Positions 7,916-16,550 of a stretch of 64,000 nucleotides of DNA are shown here, piece after piece. Every line of letters starts with the position of its first letter. The stretch's first letter is position 1. Origin of the DNA: Streptomyces fragilis. GTDB lineage: Bacteria > Actinomycetota > Actinomycetes > Streptomycetales > Streptomycetaceae. The notes below the pieces were generated by a model, which saw only the letters and a list, made by a program, of their open reading frames with translations, made no database searches and was not told the origin of the DNA. The DNA is taken from positions 1,488,001 through 1,552,000 of the forward strand of contig NZ_BEVZ01000002.1 of the NCBI RefSeq assembly GCF_003112515.1, written 5' to 3'. The position numbers and the translations under genes were made by a program.

Positions 7916-9127
7916 TCAGCCGGCGAAGGGGGCGCGGGGGCCGAACGCCAGGCGGGCGAAGTTCTCGGCGATGCGGCGGTGGCCCGCGGTGGAGGGGTGG
8001 ATCCCGTCCGGCAGCGGGAGCTCGGCCTCGTCCTCCTCGCCGAACAGCGCGAGGCCGTCGAGCAGGTGCAGGTTCCCGTCCTCGGCCGCGCGCTCCTCGA
8101 CGATCCGTGCCAGGACCTCACGGATCACGGTCAGCGTCAGCCGGCCGGCGGGCACCTCGGCCGGGTCGCCGGTGGCCTTGAAGCGCACCGAGCCGTCGGC
8201 GAAGTCCGGCATCAGCGGACCGGGCGTGTCCTCCTGCACCGGGCACAGGATCGGCGACACCACCAGCAGCGGGGTGTCGGGGTGTCCCTCGCGGACGGTG
8301 TCCAGGAAGCCGTGCAGCGCGGGTGCGAAGGCCCGCAGCCGCATGGCGTCGGCGTTGACGATGTTGATGCCGACCTTCACGCTGATCAGGTCCGCCGGGG
8401 TGTCCCGCACGGCGCGGGCGGTGAAGGGGTCGAGCATGGCGCTGCCGCCGAAGCCGAGGTTGACCAGTTCCACGCCGCCGGCCGCGGCGGCCAGGGCCGG
8501 CCAGATCTCCGTCGGGTGGGTGGCGTTGGACCCGTGGCTGATGGAGCTGCCGTGGTGCAGCCACACACGGCGGCCGCGCTCGCGGGCCGGCTCCACCGGG
8601 GCGTCGGTGCGCAGGGCGATCAGCTCGGTGATCTCGTTGTGCGGCAGCCAGATCTCGACGTCCTTCTCCCGCGCGGGCAGGCCGTCGAAGACCGCGGTGC
8701 CCGTGGCGCCCTCGCGCACCTCGACGGACCCGTCGGCCAGGTCCACGGTGCGCACCCGGCCGCCCGGGACCACGCTCCGGCCGGCGAGGACGCCGTCGAC
8801 CAGCAGGTCGTAGGAGCCGTCCTGCGGGGCCGGCGCGCCCCGGTAGGCCCACCGGGTGGGCAGCGCGTCCAGCTCCACCCGGGTCGCCCGGGTGCGGAAG
8901 GCCAGCCGCACGCCCGAGGGCTGGGCCTCGGCCTGGGCCAGGTTGTCGTCGGGTATCTGCCGCCGTGCGCGGGCCGGCAACCGGTGCGGCAGCAGTCCGT
9001 GCGCGGTGCGCTCCACGTCCAGGGCTCCGCGCAGGAGCCCGGCGGTGACGGGCGTGGTGACCGTGGCGATGGCCGACGGGGTGACGGAGGCGGTGGTGGG
9101 GGCGTCGTCGGGCGTGGGGCTGTTCAT
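7916..9127 (-). CDS. SGNH/GDSL-type esterase (SsfX3-like)
   Basis: A 403-residue hydrolase without a signal peptide. It has an N-terminal beta-sandwich-like domain (about 30-180) and a C-terminal SGNH domain with block I GSSISHGSN (nucleophile Ser), block II NLGFGGSAM, block III KVGINIVNAD and block V DGIHPSTAGH (catalytic Asp/His). The arrangement resembles the SsfX3-type acyl-transferring or de-esterifying enzymes. A tetR gene ends 39 bases upstream on the same strand, so the two are probably co-transcribed and controlled by the palindrome at 9804-9820. The natural ester substrate is not evident. The start at 9127 is the first ATG after the tetR stop. Confidence 0.85.
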   Translation of the reverse strand: MNSPTPDDAPTTASVTPSAIATVTTPVTAGLLRGALDVERTAHGLLPHRLPARARRQIPDDNLAQAEAQPSGVRLAFRTRATRVELDALPTRWAYRGAPAPQDGSYDLLVDGVLAGRSVVPGGRVRTVDLADGSVEVREGATGTAVFDGLPAREKDVEIWLPHNEITELIALRTDAPVEPARERGRRVWLHHGSSISHGSNATHPTEIWPALAAAAGGVELVNLGFGGSAMLDPFTARAVRDTPADLISVKVGINIVNADAMRLRAFAPALHGFLDTVREGHPDTPLLVVSPILCPVQEDTPGPLMPDFADGSVRFKATGDPAEVPAGRLTLTVIREVLARIVEERAAEDGNLHLLDGLALFGEEDEAELPLPDGIHPSTAGHRRIAENFARLAFGPRAPFAG

Positions 9128-9166
9128 CGGGTGCGACCTGGTTCCGTTGCGGTGGGGGGTGGCTGG

Positions 9167-9751
9167 TCATTCCTCGGAGGCCGGGGATGCCCGGTGGGCG
9201 CGCAACTGGGCGTCGAGGGAGTCGACGATCCAGTTCCACGACTCCTCGGGGTCGACGGGGGTGTGCGCGAAGCCGCCGCTCAGCTCCAGTTCCACGTAGC
9301 CGTGGAAGATCCCGCCGAGCATCCGCACGGCGTGCGTCCGGTCCGGCTCGGCCAGGTGGTAGCCGCGCAGGACGGCCCGCATCATGCGGGCGTGGCGCAC
9401 CCCGGCACTGGCCGCCGCGGTGTCCGGGTCCAGCCGGTACCGGGCGGCGGCGTAGCGGCCGGGGTGGGCGCGGGCGTACGCGCGGTAGGCGTCCGCGAAG
9501 GCGGCCAGGGCCTCCTTGCCGGAACGGCCGGCGAGCGCGTCGGACACCCGGTCGGCCATCTCCTCCAGGGCGAGCAGGGCGATGCGGGTCTTCAGGTCGT
9601 GCGAGCTCCGCACGTGCGAGTAGAGGCTGGCGACCTTCACGCCGAAGCGGCGGGCCAGCTCCGAGACGGTGACCTGGTCGAACCCCACCTCGTCGGCGAG
9701 CTCGGCCCCGGCCTCGGTCAGGCGCTGCGGGGTCACTCCGGCACGTGCCAT
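9167..9751 (-). CDS. TetR-family transcriptional repressor
   Basis: A 194-residue regulator with an N-terminal helix-turn-helix (VTVSELARRFGVKVASLYSH, about residues 27-46) and a ligand-binding C-terminal domain of the WHG/TetR_C type (HGYVELELSGGF). The start at 9751 is preferred because GGAGGAG lies just upstream, while the alternative ATG at 9790 falls within a few bases of a CATAAT -10 element (9798-9793). A perfect inverted repeat at 9804-9820 sits upstream of that -10, as expected for autoregulation. The downstream SGNH hydrolase is the likeliest target; the divergent SDR could be another. Confidence 0.88.
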   Translation of the reverse strand: MARAGVTPQRLTEAGAELADEVGFDQVTVSELARRFGVKVASLYSHVRSSHDLKTRIALLALEEMADRVSDALAGRSGKEALAAFADAYRAYARAHPGRYAAARYRLDPDTAAASAGVRHARMMRAVLRGYHLAEPDRTHAVRMLGGIFHGYVELELSGGFAHTPVDPEESWNWIVDSLDAQLRAHRASPASEE

Positions 9752-9803
9752 CCCCTGCTCCTCCCGCTCGTCGGCTGTATCCGGCGACATCCATTATGCA
9801 GCA

Positions 9804-9820
9804 ACCTAAAGGCTTTAGGT
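9804..9820. promoter_or_regulatory. TetR operator candidate
   Basis: A 7-bp perfect inverted repeat (ACCTAAA, 3-bp spacer, TTTAGGT) lies directly upstream of the tetR -10 box. A near copy of its central 15 bases occurs at 61836-61850 in front of the FBP gene. Confidence 0.7.
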
Positions 9821-9911
9821 AGCGGCGAGTTTCCGGGGATCCAGGCCATCTGGACGGTGCGCCGACATGTCTGCCACCCTGACGGACGGGCCGGCCGGAC
9901 GACCACGCCGG

Positions 9912-9937
9912 CCGGCTGCCGCCGCGGCGGCAGCCGG
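9912..9937. repeat. 26-bp perfect palindrome upstream of the SDR gene
   Basis: A 26-base perfectly self-complementary sequence lies 61 bases upstream of the SDR start. In RNA it would fold into a very stable GC hairpin in the leader. Confidence 0.6.
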
Positions 9938-9998
9938 AACCCCGTCGTTCGCCACGGCCGTCACGGCCGACGGCTCCTGGATCTTCTGCGGAGGGCAC

Positions 9999-10859
9999 GT
10001 GGGCAAGGTCTGGTTCATCACCGGGGCGTCACGCGGATTCGGACGCTGCTGGGCGCAGGCCGCGGTGGCCCGCGGCGACCGGGTCGCCGTGGCCGCCCGC
10101 AGCGAAGCGGCCCTGCGGGCCTTCGCGGACGAGCACGGCGACGCCGTGCTCCCCCTCCCGCTGGACATCACCGACCGGGCCGCCGTCTTCGCCGCCGTAC
10201 AGCGCGCCCACGCCCACTTCGGACGCCTGGACGTCGTCGTGAACAACGCGGGCGTCGGCCTCATCGGCTGCGTGGAGGAGGTCACGGAGGACGAGGTCCG
10301 AGCCGTCGTCGACGCCAACATCCTCGGCACCCTGGCCGTCACCCAGGCCGCGCTCCCGCTGATGCGCGGTCAGGGAGGCGGCCACCTGATCCAGGTGTCG
10401 AGCAGCGGCGGGATCGAGGCGTACCCCGGCATGGGCCTGTACTGCGCCACGAAGTGGGCCGTGGAGGGCATGTCGGAGGCGCTGGCCGACGAGGTGGCGC
10501 CGTTCGGCATCAAGGTCACCGTGCTCGAACCGGGCGGATACGCGACCGACTGGTTCTCCGCCGCGCCGCGTTCCGCCCCGCACCCCGCGTACGGCCCCCT
10601 GCACGACCTGCTCGACCCGACCCTGACACCCGAGACCCTGCCGCCTCCCGAAGCGACCGTGCCCGCCGTGCTCGCCCTCGTGGACAGTGCCGACCCGCCC
10701 CGACGGCTCCCGCTGGGGAGCTACGCGCTCCGCGCGGCCGCGGAGGCCGGGCAGCGGCGGCTCGACGGCCTGGCCGCATGGGACGCCGTCATCCGGGCCG
10801 CCGACGGCGTCCCCGCCACGGACGCGACCCCGCCGTCGCAGGAGGAGTCCCTGGCGTAG
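9999..10859 (+). CDS. Short-chain dehydrogenase/reductase
   Basis: A 286-residue classical SDR. It has the cofactor motif TGASRGFG near the N-terminus, the NNAG motif, the SSSGG catalytic serine region and the YCATK active-site Tyr/Lys. The TGxxxGxG spacing and following residues suit NADP(H). The GTG at 9999 is chosen because homologues begin KVWFITG and GGAGG lies 4 bases upstream; an in-frame extension to 9867 would add 44 low-complexity residues and run through a 26-bp palindrome. It is divergent from the tetR/SGNH unit, with which it may share control. Substrate unknown. Confidence 0.87.
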   Translation: MGKVWFITGASRGFGRCWAQAAVARGDRVAVAARSEAALRAFADEHGDAVLPLPLDITDRAAVFAAVQRAHAHFGRLDVVVNNAGVGLIGCVEEVTEDEVRAVVDANILGTLAVTQAALPLMRGQGGGHLIQVSSSGGIEAYPGMGLYCATKWAVEGMSEALADEVAPFGIKVTVLEPGGYATDWFSAAPRSAPHPAYGPLHDLLDPTLTPETLPPPEATVPAVLALVDSADPPRRLPLGSYALRAAAEAGQRRLDGLAAWDAVIRAADGVPATDATPPSQEESLA

Positions 10860-10957
10860 AGGAGAAGTGGAGGGGCGGAGAGGCCGAAGCCGGGCGGGCG
10901 GCCAGGCGTCGCCGCGGACGCCGGGGCCGCCGGCCGTGGCGGGACCGGGCACGGGGG

Positions 10958-12148
10958 TCAGCGGAGCGCGCTGCTGGCCTTCCACCGGGCCCACGGCACG
11001 TTCCACGCGCCGAAGCCGTTGCCCGGTGCGACGACACCCTTGGTGTCCCTGCCCTTGATCTCGAACGGGTCGCCCGGGCGGACCTGGTCGTAGAACCAGG
11101 CGGCGTTCGCGTCGCTCATGCCGATGCAGCCGGAGCTCATGTTCGCCTTGCCGAAAAACCTGTCGTTCCACGGCGCGGCATGGGCGTACATCCCGGACCA
11201 GGTCAGCCGCATCGACTTGTCGACCATCTTGTCGTAGGCGTCGGCGAGCCCGACCGTCTCGGAGTTCATGTTGATCGTGCCCTCCTTCGCCATCAGCACC
11301 GCCGTGCCGCGCCAGGAGCGCTTGTCGCCGCCCGGGGTACCGCCGGAGACCGGGATCGTGCGGACCGCCTTCCCGTCCCGCTCCAGGGTGAGCTGCTTCC
11401 TGTCGAGGTCGACCTTGACGACCTGGCCCGCCCCGACGGTGAAGCGGGTGGTGTAGTCGCGGACGAACCAGCCGCCGTCCCCGGAGTCCGTGCCGTTCAG
11501 CTCGGCCTCGAGGGTGACCTCGGTGCCGGGCTTCCAGTAGCGCCTGGGGCGCCAGTCGATCCGGTCGCGGCCGGAGTGGTCCTCCAGCCAGGCCCAGGAG
11601 CCCTCGGTGCCGTTCGAGGTGCGCACCTTCAACTGCCGCTCGACGGCGGCCTTGTCGGTGACCGGATGGTCGAAGACGAGGGAGACCGGCTGGGCGATGC
11701 CGACGGTGGTGTCCGCGCCGGGCCGCCAGTCCACCTTGTTGACCTTGTCGGCCGCGGCCGTGGTGAACACGGACGTGGCGGTGGCCCTCGTGCCGGCCTT
11801 CGTCGTGGTCACGGCGGTCACCGTGTACGAGGCGCCGGGGACCGCCCTGCGCCGCGAGGCCCACTTGGTGCCGTCGGCGGCGACCTCGCCGACGAGTTCG
11901 CGGCCCTCGCCGTCGGTCACCCTGACCGAGGTGAGCGTGCCGCCCGCCACAGTGACCCGCACCGCGCCACCGGCCCGTACACCGTCGCCCTTCGGCGTCA
12001 CCGTCACCCTCGCGGGGCGGTCCTCCGCCGCCCGGGAGCCGCCCTTGGCGTCCCCCGCCGCGTCGCTCGGGCCCGCTCCGGCGGAACAGGCGGTGAGCGG
12101 CGCCAACAGCACCGCCACCGCCGCGATGTGCACACGTATCTGGCTCAA
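10958..12148 (-). CDS. L,D-transpeptidase lipoprotein (Ig-like plus YkuD)
   Basis: A 396-residue cell-surface enzyme forming 3-3 peptidoglycan cross-links (or related ligations). The N-terminus is a lipoprotein signal with lipobox L-T-A-C at about residues 19-22, followed by two Ig-like domains and a C-terminal YkuD catalytic domain with the histidine in AHAAPW and the nucleophilic cysteine in SSGCIGM. The TTG at 12148 has GGAGG five bases upstream; an in-frame GTG five codons later is the alternative. It faces the femX-like gene across a shared promoter region of about 190 bases, suggesting coordinated change of cross-link type. Confidence 0.9.
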   Translation of the reverse strand: MSQIRVHIAAVAVLLAPLTACSAGAGPSDAAGDAKGGSRAAEDRPARVTVTPKGDGVRAGGAVRVTVAGGTLTSVRVTDGEGRELVGEVAADGTKWASRRRAVPGASYTVTAVTTTKAGTRATATSVFTTAAADKVNKVDWRPGADTTVGIAQPVSLVFDHPVTDKAAVERQLKVRTSNGTEGSWAWLEDHSGRDRIDWRPRRYWKPGTEVTLEAELNGTDSGDGGWFVRDYTTRFTVGAGQVVKVDLDRKQLTLERDGKAVRTIPVSGGTPGGDKRSWRGTAVLMAKEGTINMNSETVGLADAYDKMVDKSMRLTWSGMYAHAAPWNDRFFGKANMSSGCIGMSDANAAWFYDQVRPGDPFEIKGRDTKGVVAPGNGFGAWNVPWARWKASSALR

Positions 12149-12339
12149 CGGAGCCTCCGTCCATGGTGGTTCGGGGTGGAATACGGCGACTGTAGGGCCG
12201 AGGACCCGCAGGTGAGCGGTGGTGCGGGCCATGTGACGGCGATTGCGGAACAACGGTCATGGTCCGGTCACATTCGCCGCGCGCGGCGGTCACGGGCGGC
12301 TGTGAGCATTGTCCGCATTCCCACAGAGAGGCTCACACC

Positions 12340-13512
12340 GTGTCAGCGATGCTCGCGACGGCCGCCCGCGGCCGGGAAACACCGCTGGGTCCCGTCACCG
12401 CCGAGACCCACCGTTCGTTCCTCGCCTCCGACACCGGCTCGGCACTGGGCGCCGGGTTCCTGCAGTGCCCGTCCTGGGCGCAGGTCAAGACCGGTTGGCA
12501 CGCCCGGACGTTCGGCTGGGGGCCCGACCCGGCGGCCGGCCGGCTGTCCGGAGTCGCTCTCGTCCTGCTGCGGCCCCTGCCGGGCACCCGCAAGTACTTC
12601 GCCTACCTCCCGGAAGGACCCGTCGCCGACTGGGCCGACCCGGACATCGACGGCTGGCTCGGCCCCCTGCTGAGGCAGCTGCGCGCGTCGGGGGTGTTCG
12701 CGGTACGGATCGGCCCCTCGCCCGCGTACCGCCGCTGGAGCGCGGCGCGCCTCAAGTCGGCGACCGGGCCGGGCCGCAGGCTCTCCGACGTGCTCGCGAA
12801 CGAGGTGGACCCGCTGGGCACCGCCGTCGCCGAGCGGCTGCGGGCCCGCGGCTGGAACCGGTGCGGCGGCGAGGACGGCGGGGACGCGCAGCCGCGCCAC
12901 GTCTTCCGCGTACCGCTCGCCGGACGCACCCAGGACGACCTGTGGTCCGGGCTCAACCAGGAGTGGCGGCGCAACGTCCGCCGGGCGCAGAGGTCGGGCG
13001 TCGAGGTGGTCGTCGGCAGCGCGGCCGACCTCCCGGAGTTCCACCGGCTGCTGCGCGTCACCGAGGAGCGCGACGGGTTCCGCCTCGGACGGGACCTGCG
13101 GTACTACGAGCGGCAGTACGCGGCCCTCAACGACGAGGAGCCCGGCCGCATGCGGCTCTACCTGGCGCGGCACGAAGGGGAGATCCTCGCCGCGCACACC
13201 ATGATCCGCGTCGGCCGCCGGGTCTGGTACCAGACCGGTGCCTCCGCCGACCACCGCCGCGAGGTCCGGCCCTCCAACCTGCTGCAGTGGCGCATGCTGC
13301 TCGACGCCCACGCCCACGGCGCCGACGTCTACGACATGCGCGGGGTGCCCGCCACCCTCGACCCCGGTGACCGTCCGTACGGGCTGCTGCGCTGGAAGCT
13401 CGGCACCGGCGGCGAGGTCGTCGAGACCCTGGGGGAGTGGGAGAGACCGATGGACGGCACGGCCAACCACGCGCTGTACCGCGCCTTCCGGGCCCATCTG
13501 GCGCGCCGGTGA
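12340..13512 (+). CDS. FemX/FemAB-type peptidoglycan interpeptide-bridge aminoacyltransferase
   Basis: A 390-residue FemXAB-family protein made of two GNAT-like halves, predicted to use aminoacyl-tRNA to add the first bridge residue to lipid II at the cytoplasmic face of the membrane. The characteristic NQEWRRNVRRAQRSGVEV helix precedes the second GNAT half, and ILAAHTMIRVG and YDMRGVP are typical later blocks. The coiled-coil arm of staphylococcal FemA is not seen. The GTG start at 12340 has GAGAGG eight bases upstream; ATG 12349 is also possible. The L,D-transpeptidase is divergent, and a hairpin follows the gene. Specificity (Gly in Streptomyces) is inferred. Confidence 0.85.
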   Translation: MSAMLATAARGRETPLGPVTAETHRSFLASDTGSALGAGFLQCPSWAQVKTGWHARTFGWGPDPAAGRLSGVALVLLRPLPGTRKYFAYLPEGPVADWADPDIDGWLGPLLRQLRASGVFAVRIGPSPAYRRWSAARLKSATGPGRRLSDVLANEVDPLGTAVAERLRARGWNRCGGEDGGDAQPRHVFRVPLAGRTQDDLWSGLNQEWRRNVRRAQRSGVEVVVGSAADLPEFHRLLRVTEERDGFRLGRDLRYYERQYAALNDEEPGRMRLYLARHEGEILAAHTMIRVGRRVWYQTGASADHRREVRPSNLLQWRMLLDAHAHGADVYDMRGVPATLDPGDRPYGLLRWKLGTGGEVVETLGEWERPMDGTANHALYRAFRAHLARR

Positions 13513-13524
13513 GCGCCACCGCCA

Positions 13525-13547
13525 CGGCCGGCGCCGTGCGCCGGCCG
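13525..13547 (+). terminator. Terminator after femX-like gene
   Basis: A perfect 10-bp stem (13525-13534 with 13538-13547) and 3-base loop lie 13 bases beyond the stop, before the response-regulator gene. Confidence 0.7.
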
Positions 13548-13621
13548 GAACCGTGGAACCCTCGGCGATCGTGAAGCTTCCAGAACCCGTCCACCTCCGA
13601 CCCCCCAGGGATACCCCGCAC

Positions 13622-14305
13622 ATGCCCCGCGTGCTCCTGATCGAAGACGACCCCTCCGTGCGCGAGGGCGTCGAGCTGGGACTGCGCCGCCGCGGCCACG
13701 AGGTCCGCACGGCCGCCACCGGGGAGGCCGGCCTGGCCGCGCTCCGCGAGTTCCGTCCCGACCTGCTCCTGCTGGATTTGATGCTGCCCGGGATGAACGG
13801 GGTCCAGGTCTGCCGCCGGGTGCGGGAGGACAGCCAGCTGCCCATCATCATGCTCACCGCACGCGGCGACGACTTCGACGTCGTCGTCGGCCTCGAGGCC
13901 GGCGCCGACGACTACATCGTCAAACCGGCCCGCACTGAGGTGATCGACGCCCGCATCCGGGCCGTGCTGCGCAGGATCGAGCCCCCGGGCAGCGGCCGGC
14001 CCGCCGTCGAGTTCCACGGAGACCTCGCCGTCGACCGCGCCGGCCTCACCGTCACCAAGGCCGGGGTACGCCTCGCCCTCGCCCCCTCCGAGATGAAGCT
14101 GCTGCTCCACCTGACCGCCGCGCCGGGGCAGGTGTTCAGCCGGCAGCAACTGCTCGAGCACGTATGGGAGCACAGCTACCACGGCGACGCCCGCCTCGTC
14201 GACGCCTGTGTCCGCAGGCTGCGCAACAAGATCGAGGACACCCCCGGCAGCCCTCGCTACATACAGACCCTGCGGGGCTTCGGCTACCGGTTCGGCCCCC
14301 TGTGA
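13622..14305 (+). CDS. OmpR/PhoB-family response regulator
   Basis: A 227-residue two-component regulator. The receiver domain (1-115) has the acidic pair D9/D10, the phospho-acceptor D52 in LLLLDLMLPG and the lysine in IVKP; the C-terminal winged helix carries the RYIQTLRGFGYRF ending typical of OmpR-type DNA binding. ATG at 13622 matches the family start (PRVLLIEDD). It overlaps the sensor kinase by GTGA. The resemblance to CseB/AfsQ1-type regulators suggests cell-envelope stress, and the lipoprotein in the same operon fits that, but no sigE-like gene is adjacent. Confidence 0.93.
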   Translation: MPRVLLIEDDPSVREGVELGLRRRGHEVRTAATGEAGLAALREFRPDLLLLDLMLPGMNGVQVCRRVREDSQLPIIMLTARGDDFDVVVGLEAGADDYIVKPARTEVIDARIRAVLRRIEPPGSGRPAVEFHGDLAVDRAGLTVTKAGVRLALAPSEMKLLLHLTAAPGQVFSRQQLLEHVWEHSYHGDARLVDACVRRLRNKIEDTPGSPRYIQTLRGFGYRFGPL

Positions 14306-15915
14306 CGGCCGCCCGCACCCGCCTGCGGCGGATCGCCCCCTCCGGGCTGCGCACCCGGCTCGTCCTGGCGTTCCTGCTGGTCGCCGCCGTCAGCGCGGGG
14401 ACGACCGCGGCCCTCACCTACCGCGAGGCGCGCAACGCCGTCCTCGTCAGCGCCCAGGACACCGCCGTCGCCTCCTTCCGCGAACAGGTGGGGACGCTCG
14501 CGCCCGCACTGCCCGTCGACCCGGAGACGCTGCGCGAACAGCTGTACGTCATCGCGAGCAAGGCGAAACCGCACCCGTGGATCGTCTTCGCCGAGTACGG
14601 CTCGCTGCGGGTCTCCTCGAGCACCCGCCCCACCTCCTCCGTCATCACGGCCGACCTGCGCCGCGCCGCCCTGACGACGTCGCACAGCAGCTTCGAGAGG
14701 GTGGTGAAGGACGACGTCCCCTACCTCACGATCGCGGTGCCCGTCCTGACGAGGGACGGAGCGGGCGGCAGCATGCCGACCGGGCTGGTCCTCTTCGCCG
14801 TGATGCCGATGCACGACGAACAGGCCGGAGTCGAGGCCCTGGTCGGCGCCGCCCGTGACGGCGCCCTGCCCGGTCTCGCCGTCGCCCTCGTCCCCGCGCT
14901 GATCGCCGCCCGCGGCGTGCTGCGCCCGGTCCGGGAGCTGCGCGAGGCCGCCCGCTCCATGGGCAGCGGCCGGCTCGACGCGCGGATCAAGGTCTCCGGG
15001 AGGGACGAACTGGCGGACCTGGCCCGCACGTTCAACGAGTCGGCGGCGGAGCTGGAGAGGTCGGTCGGCGAACTGCGGCAGGCAGAGGCCCGCGCCCGCC
15101 GGTTCGCCTCCGACGTCTCGCACGAACTGCGCACCCCGCTCGCCGGGATGCTCGCCGTCACCGAGGTCCTCGACGAGGACGCGGACGGCCTCGACCCGGA
15201 CACCGCCCGGGCCGTACGGCTGGTCAGCGCGGAGACCGGCAAACTGGCGGTACTGGTGGAGGACCTGATGGAGATCTCCCGCTTCGACGCCCGCGCGGCC
15301 GAGCTGAACACGGACGAGGTCGACGCCGCGGAGACGATCCGCAGGACGCTGCTGCACCGGAACTGGACCGACCGCGTGCGCACCGAGCTGCCCGACGGGA
15401 TCCGGGCCCGTCTGGACCCGCGCCGCTTCGACGTCGTGGTCGCCAACCTCGTCGGCAACGCGCTGCGGCACGGCTCCGAGCCGGTCACCGTGCGCCTGGG
15501 CACCCGGACGGCCGCCGACGGGGCGGGCACGCTGGTCGTCGAGGTCGCCGACAGCGGGCCCGGCATCCGGCCGGACGTGCTCCCGCACGTCTTCGACCGC
15601 TTCTACAAGGCCGACGCGGCCCGCACCCGGTCGGCGGGCAGCGGCCTCGGTCTCGCGATCACCCGGGAGAACGTCCGGCTGCACGGCGGCACCGTGCGCG
15701 CCGGGAACGGACCGGCGGGCGGCGCCGTCCTCACGGTCGAGATCCCGCTCGGCGGGCCCACCGGCCCGGACGGATCCGGCGCGGACGAATGCGGGACGGA
15801 CGGATCCGGACCGGACGGATCCGGGACGGACCGTGGCGCGCACGGGTCCGGCGCGGACGCGGCGGCAGCGCGGACGGGGCAGGCGCCCGGCGACACGAAA
15901 GGGGCCACGGCATGA
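14302..15915 (+). CDS. Sensor histidine kinase
   Basis: A 537-residue membrane kinase partnering the preceding regulator. It has an N-terminal transmembrane helix (about 20-40), an extracytoplasmic sensor region of about 140 residues, a second helix, a HAMP linker (RPVRELREA), a HisKA domain with the phospho-histidine in SDVSHELRTPL, and an ATPase domain with N box NLVGNALRHG, G1 DSGPGI and G2 GSGLGL. Start GTG at 14302 overlaps the regulator stop by four bases. The C-terminal tail after about residue 480 is a low-complexity Gly/Ser/Asp extension built from repeated GACGGATCCGG DNA (15765-15835). It overlaps the lipoprotein gene by ATGA. Confidence 0.93.
   Translation: MTAARTRLRRIAPSGLRTRLVLAFLLVAAVSAGTTAALTYREARNAVLVSAQDTAVASFREQVGTLAPALPVDPETLREQLYVIASKAKPHPWIVFAEYGSLRVSSSTRPTSSVITADLRRAALTTSHSSFERVVKDDVPYLTIAVPVLTRDGAGGSMPTGLVLFAVMPMHDEQAGVEALVGAARDGALPGLAVALVPALIAARGVLRPVRELREAARSMGSGRLDARIKVSGRDELADLARTFNESAAELERSVGELRQAEARARRFASDVSHELRTPLAGMLAVTEVLDEDADGLDPDTARAVRLVSAETGKLAVLVEDLMEISRFDARAAELNTDEVDAAETIRRTLLHRNWTDRVRTELPDGIRARLDPRRFDVVVANLVGNALRHGSEPVTVRLGTRTAADGAGTLVVEVADSGPGIRPDVLPHVFDRFYKADAARTRSAGSGLGLAITRENVRLHGGTVRAGNGPAGGAVLTVEIPLGGPTGPDGSGADECGTDGSGPDGSGTDRGAHGSGADAAAARTGQAPGDTKGATA
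15765..15835 (+). repeat. GACGGATCCGG-type short repeats
   Basis: Several close copies of an 11-16 bp unit containing a BamHI-like GGATCC occur in the 3' end of the histidine-kinase gene and encode the G-P-D-G-S-G tail. Confidence 0.7.
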
Positions 15916-16496
15916 GGGCGCGGCTGCGCGCGGCCACCGCGCTCGCGGCGCTGCTCCCGCTCACCGCGTGCGGCATCCAGGAGACGGACGTCATCGAGGC
16001 GGGCGGCGGCGCGACGGTCGACGTGCTTCCCGCCCGTCAGGTCAGGATGCTCCTGTTCTTCCTGTCCCCGGACGGTCAGCCGATCCCCTCGCCCCGGATC
16101 CTCGACGGCGACGCGGAAGCCGGCGGGCAGCGCGTCCCGGCCGGCTCCACGGAGGCCACCCCGCCCTCCGTCGAGGACACCGTCGCCGCGCTGCTGAGCG
16201 GGCCGATCCCGCCGGAGAGGCACGCGGGACTGGGCAACGACCCGTCGCTGCCCGGCCCGAGGACGCCCGTGACCGTGACGGTGTCCGACGGCACGCTGGT
16301 GCTCGACCTGGCGGCGTCCGTCGACAAGCTCACCGAACGCGCCGAACGGCAGCTCGTCTGCACGGCGGCGTACGCGCAGAGCGCCGCCGGCGGCGCGCCG
16401 GTGACGCTCCGGGGCACCGACGGCACGCGCGCACCCGCCCGCTGCGACCTCCGGCCGGGGCCGGAACCCGCCACCACCGGGACGGCCCCGCGCTGA
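15912..16496 (+). CDS. GerMN-domain-like lipoprotein of a two-component operon
   Basis: A 194-residue predicted lipoprotein whose N-terminus (RARLRAATALAALLPLTAC) ends in an L-T-A-C lipobox with the modified cysteine at about residue 20. The rest resembles GerMN/LpqB-type extracytoplasmic domains, with a VEDTVAALLSGP helix and a VSDGTLVLDLAA strand pair. It overlaps the histidine kinase by ATGA, so regulator, kinase and lipoprotein form one translationally coupled operon. The lipoprotein may tune or sense the signal for the kinase, as accessory lipoproteins do in some actinobacterial envelope-stress systems; that role is inferred from position. Confidence 0.8.
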   Translation: MRARLRAATALAALLPLTACGIQETDVIEAGGGATVDVLPARQVRMLLFFLSPDGQPIPSPRILDGDAEAGGQRVPAGSTEATPPSVEDTVAALLSGPIPPERHAGLGNDPSLPGPRTPVTVTVSDGTLVLDLAASVDKLTERAERQLVCTAAYAQSAAGGAPVTLRGTDGTRAPARCDLRPGPEPATTGTAPR

Positions 16497-16518
16497 AGCG
16501 GCACCCGGCGCGGGTGTC

Positions 16519-16537
16519 GACCCGCACCGCGCGGGTC
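16519..16537. terminator. Terminator between convergent lipoprotein and P450 genes
   Basis: A perfect 7-bp stem (16519-16525 with 16531-16537) with a 5-base loop lies in the 54-base gap between the convergent genes. A competing 6-bp stem uses the same left arm. Confidence 0.55.
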
Positions 16538-16550
16538 GTCCCCGGCGCCC

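Noticed and set aside
7826..12673. A 1615-codon plus-strand open frame crossing several genes
   Set aside because: It is a shadow of leftward and rightward genes in a 72 % GC sequence. Its product is low-complexity Arg/Gly/Ala/Pro and matches nothing, while the genes inside it have full motifs.
13622..15915. Calling the two-component pair CseBC
   Set aside because: The regulator is similar in type, but sigE and cseA are not adjacent and the lipoprotein lies after the kinase, so only a general OmpR-type label is supported.
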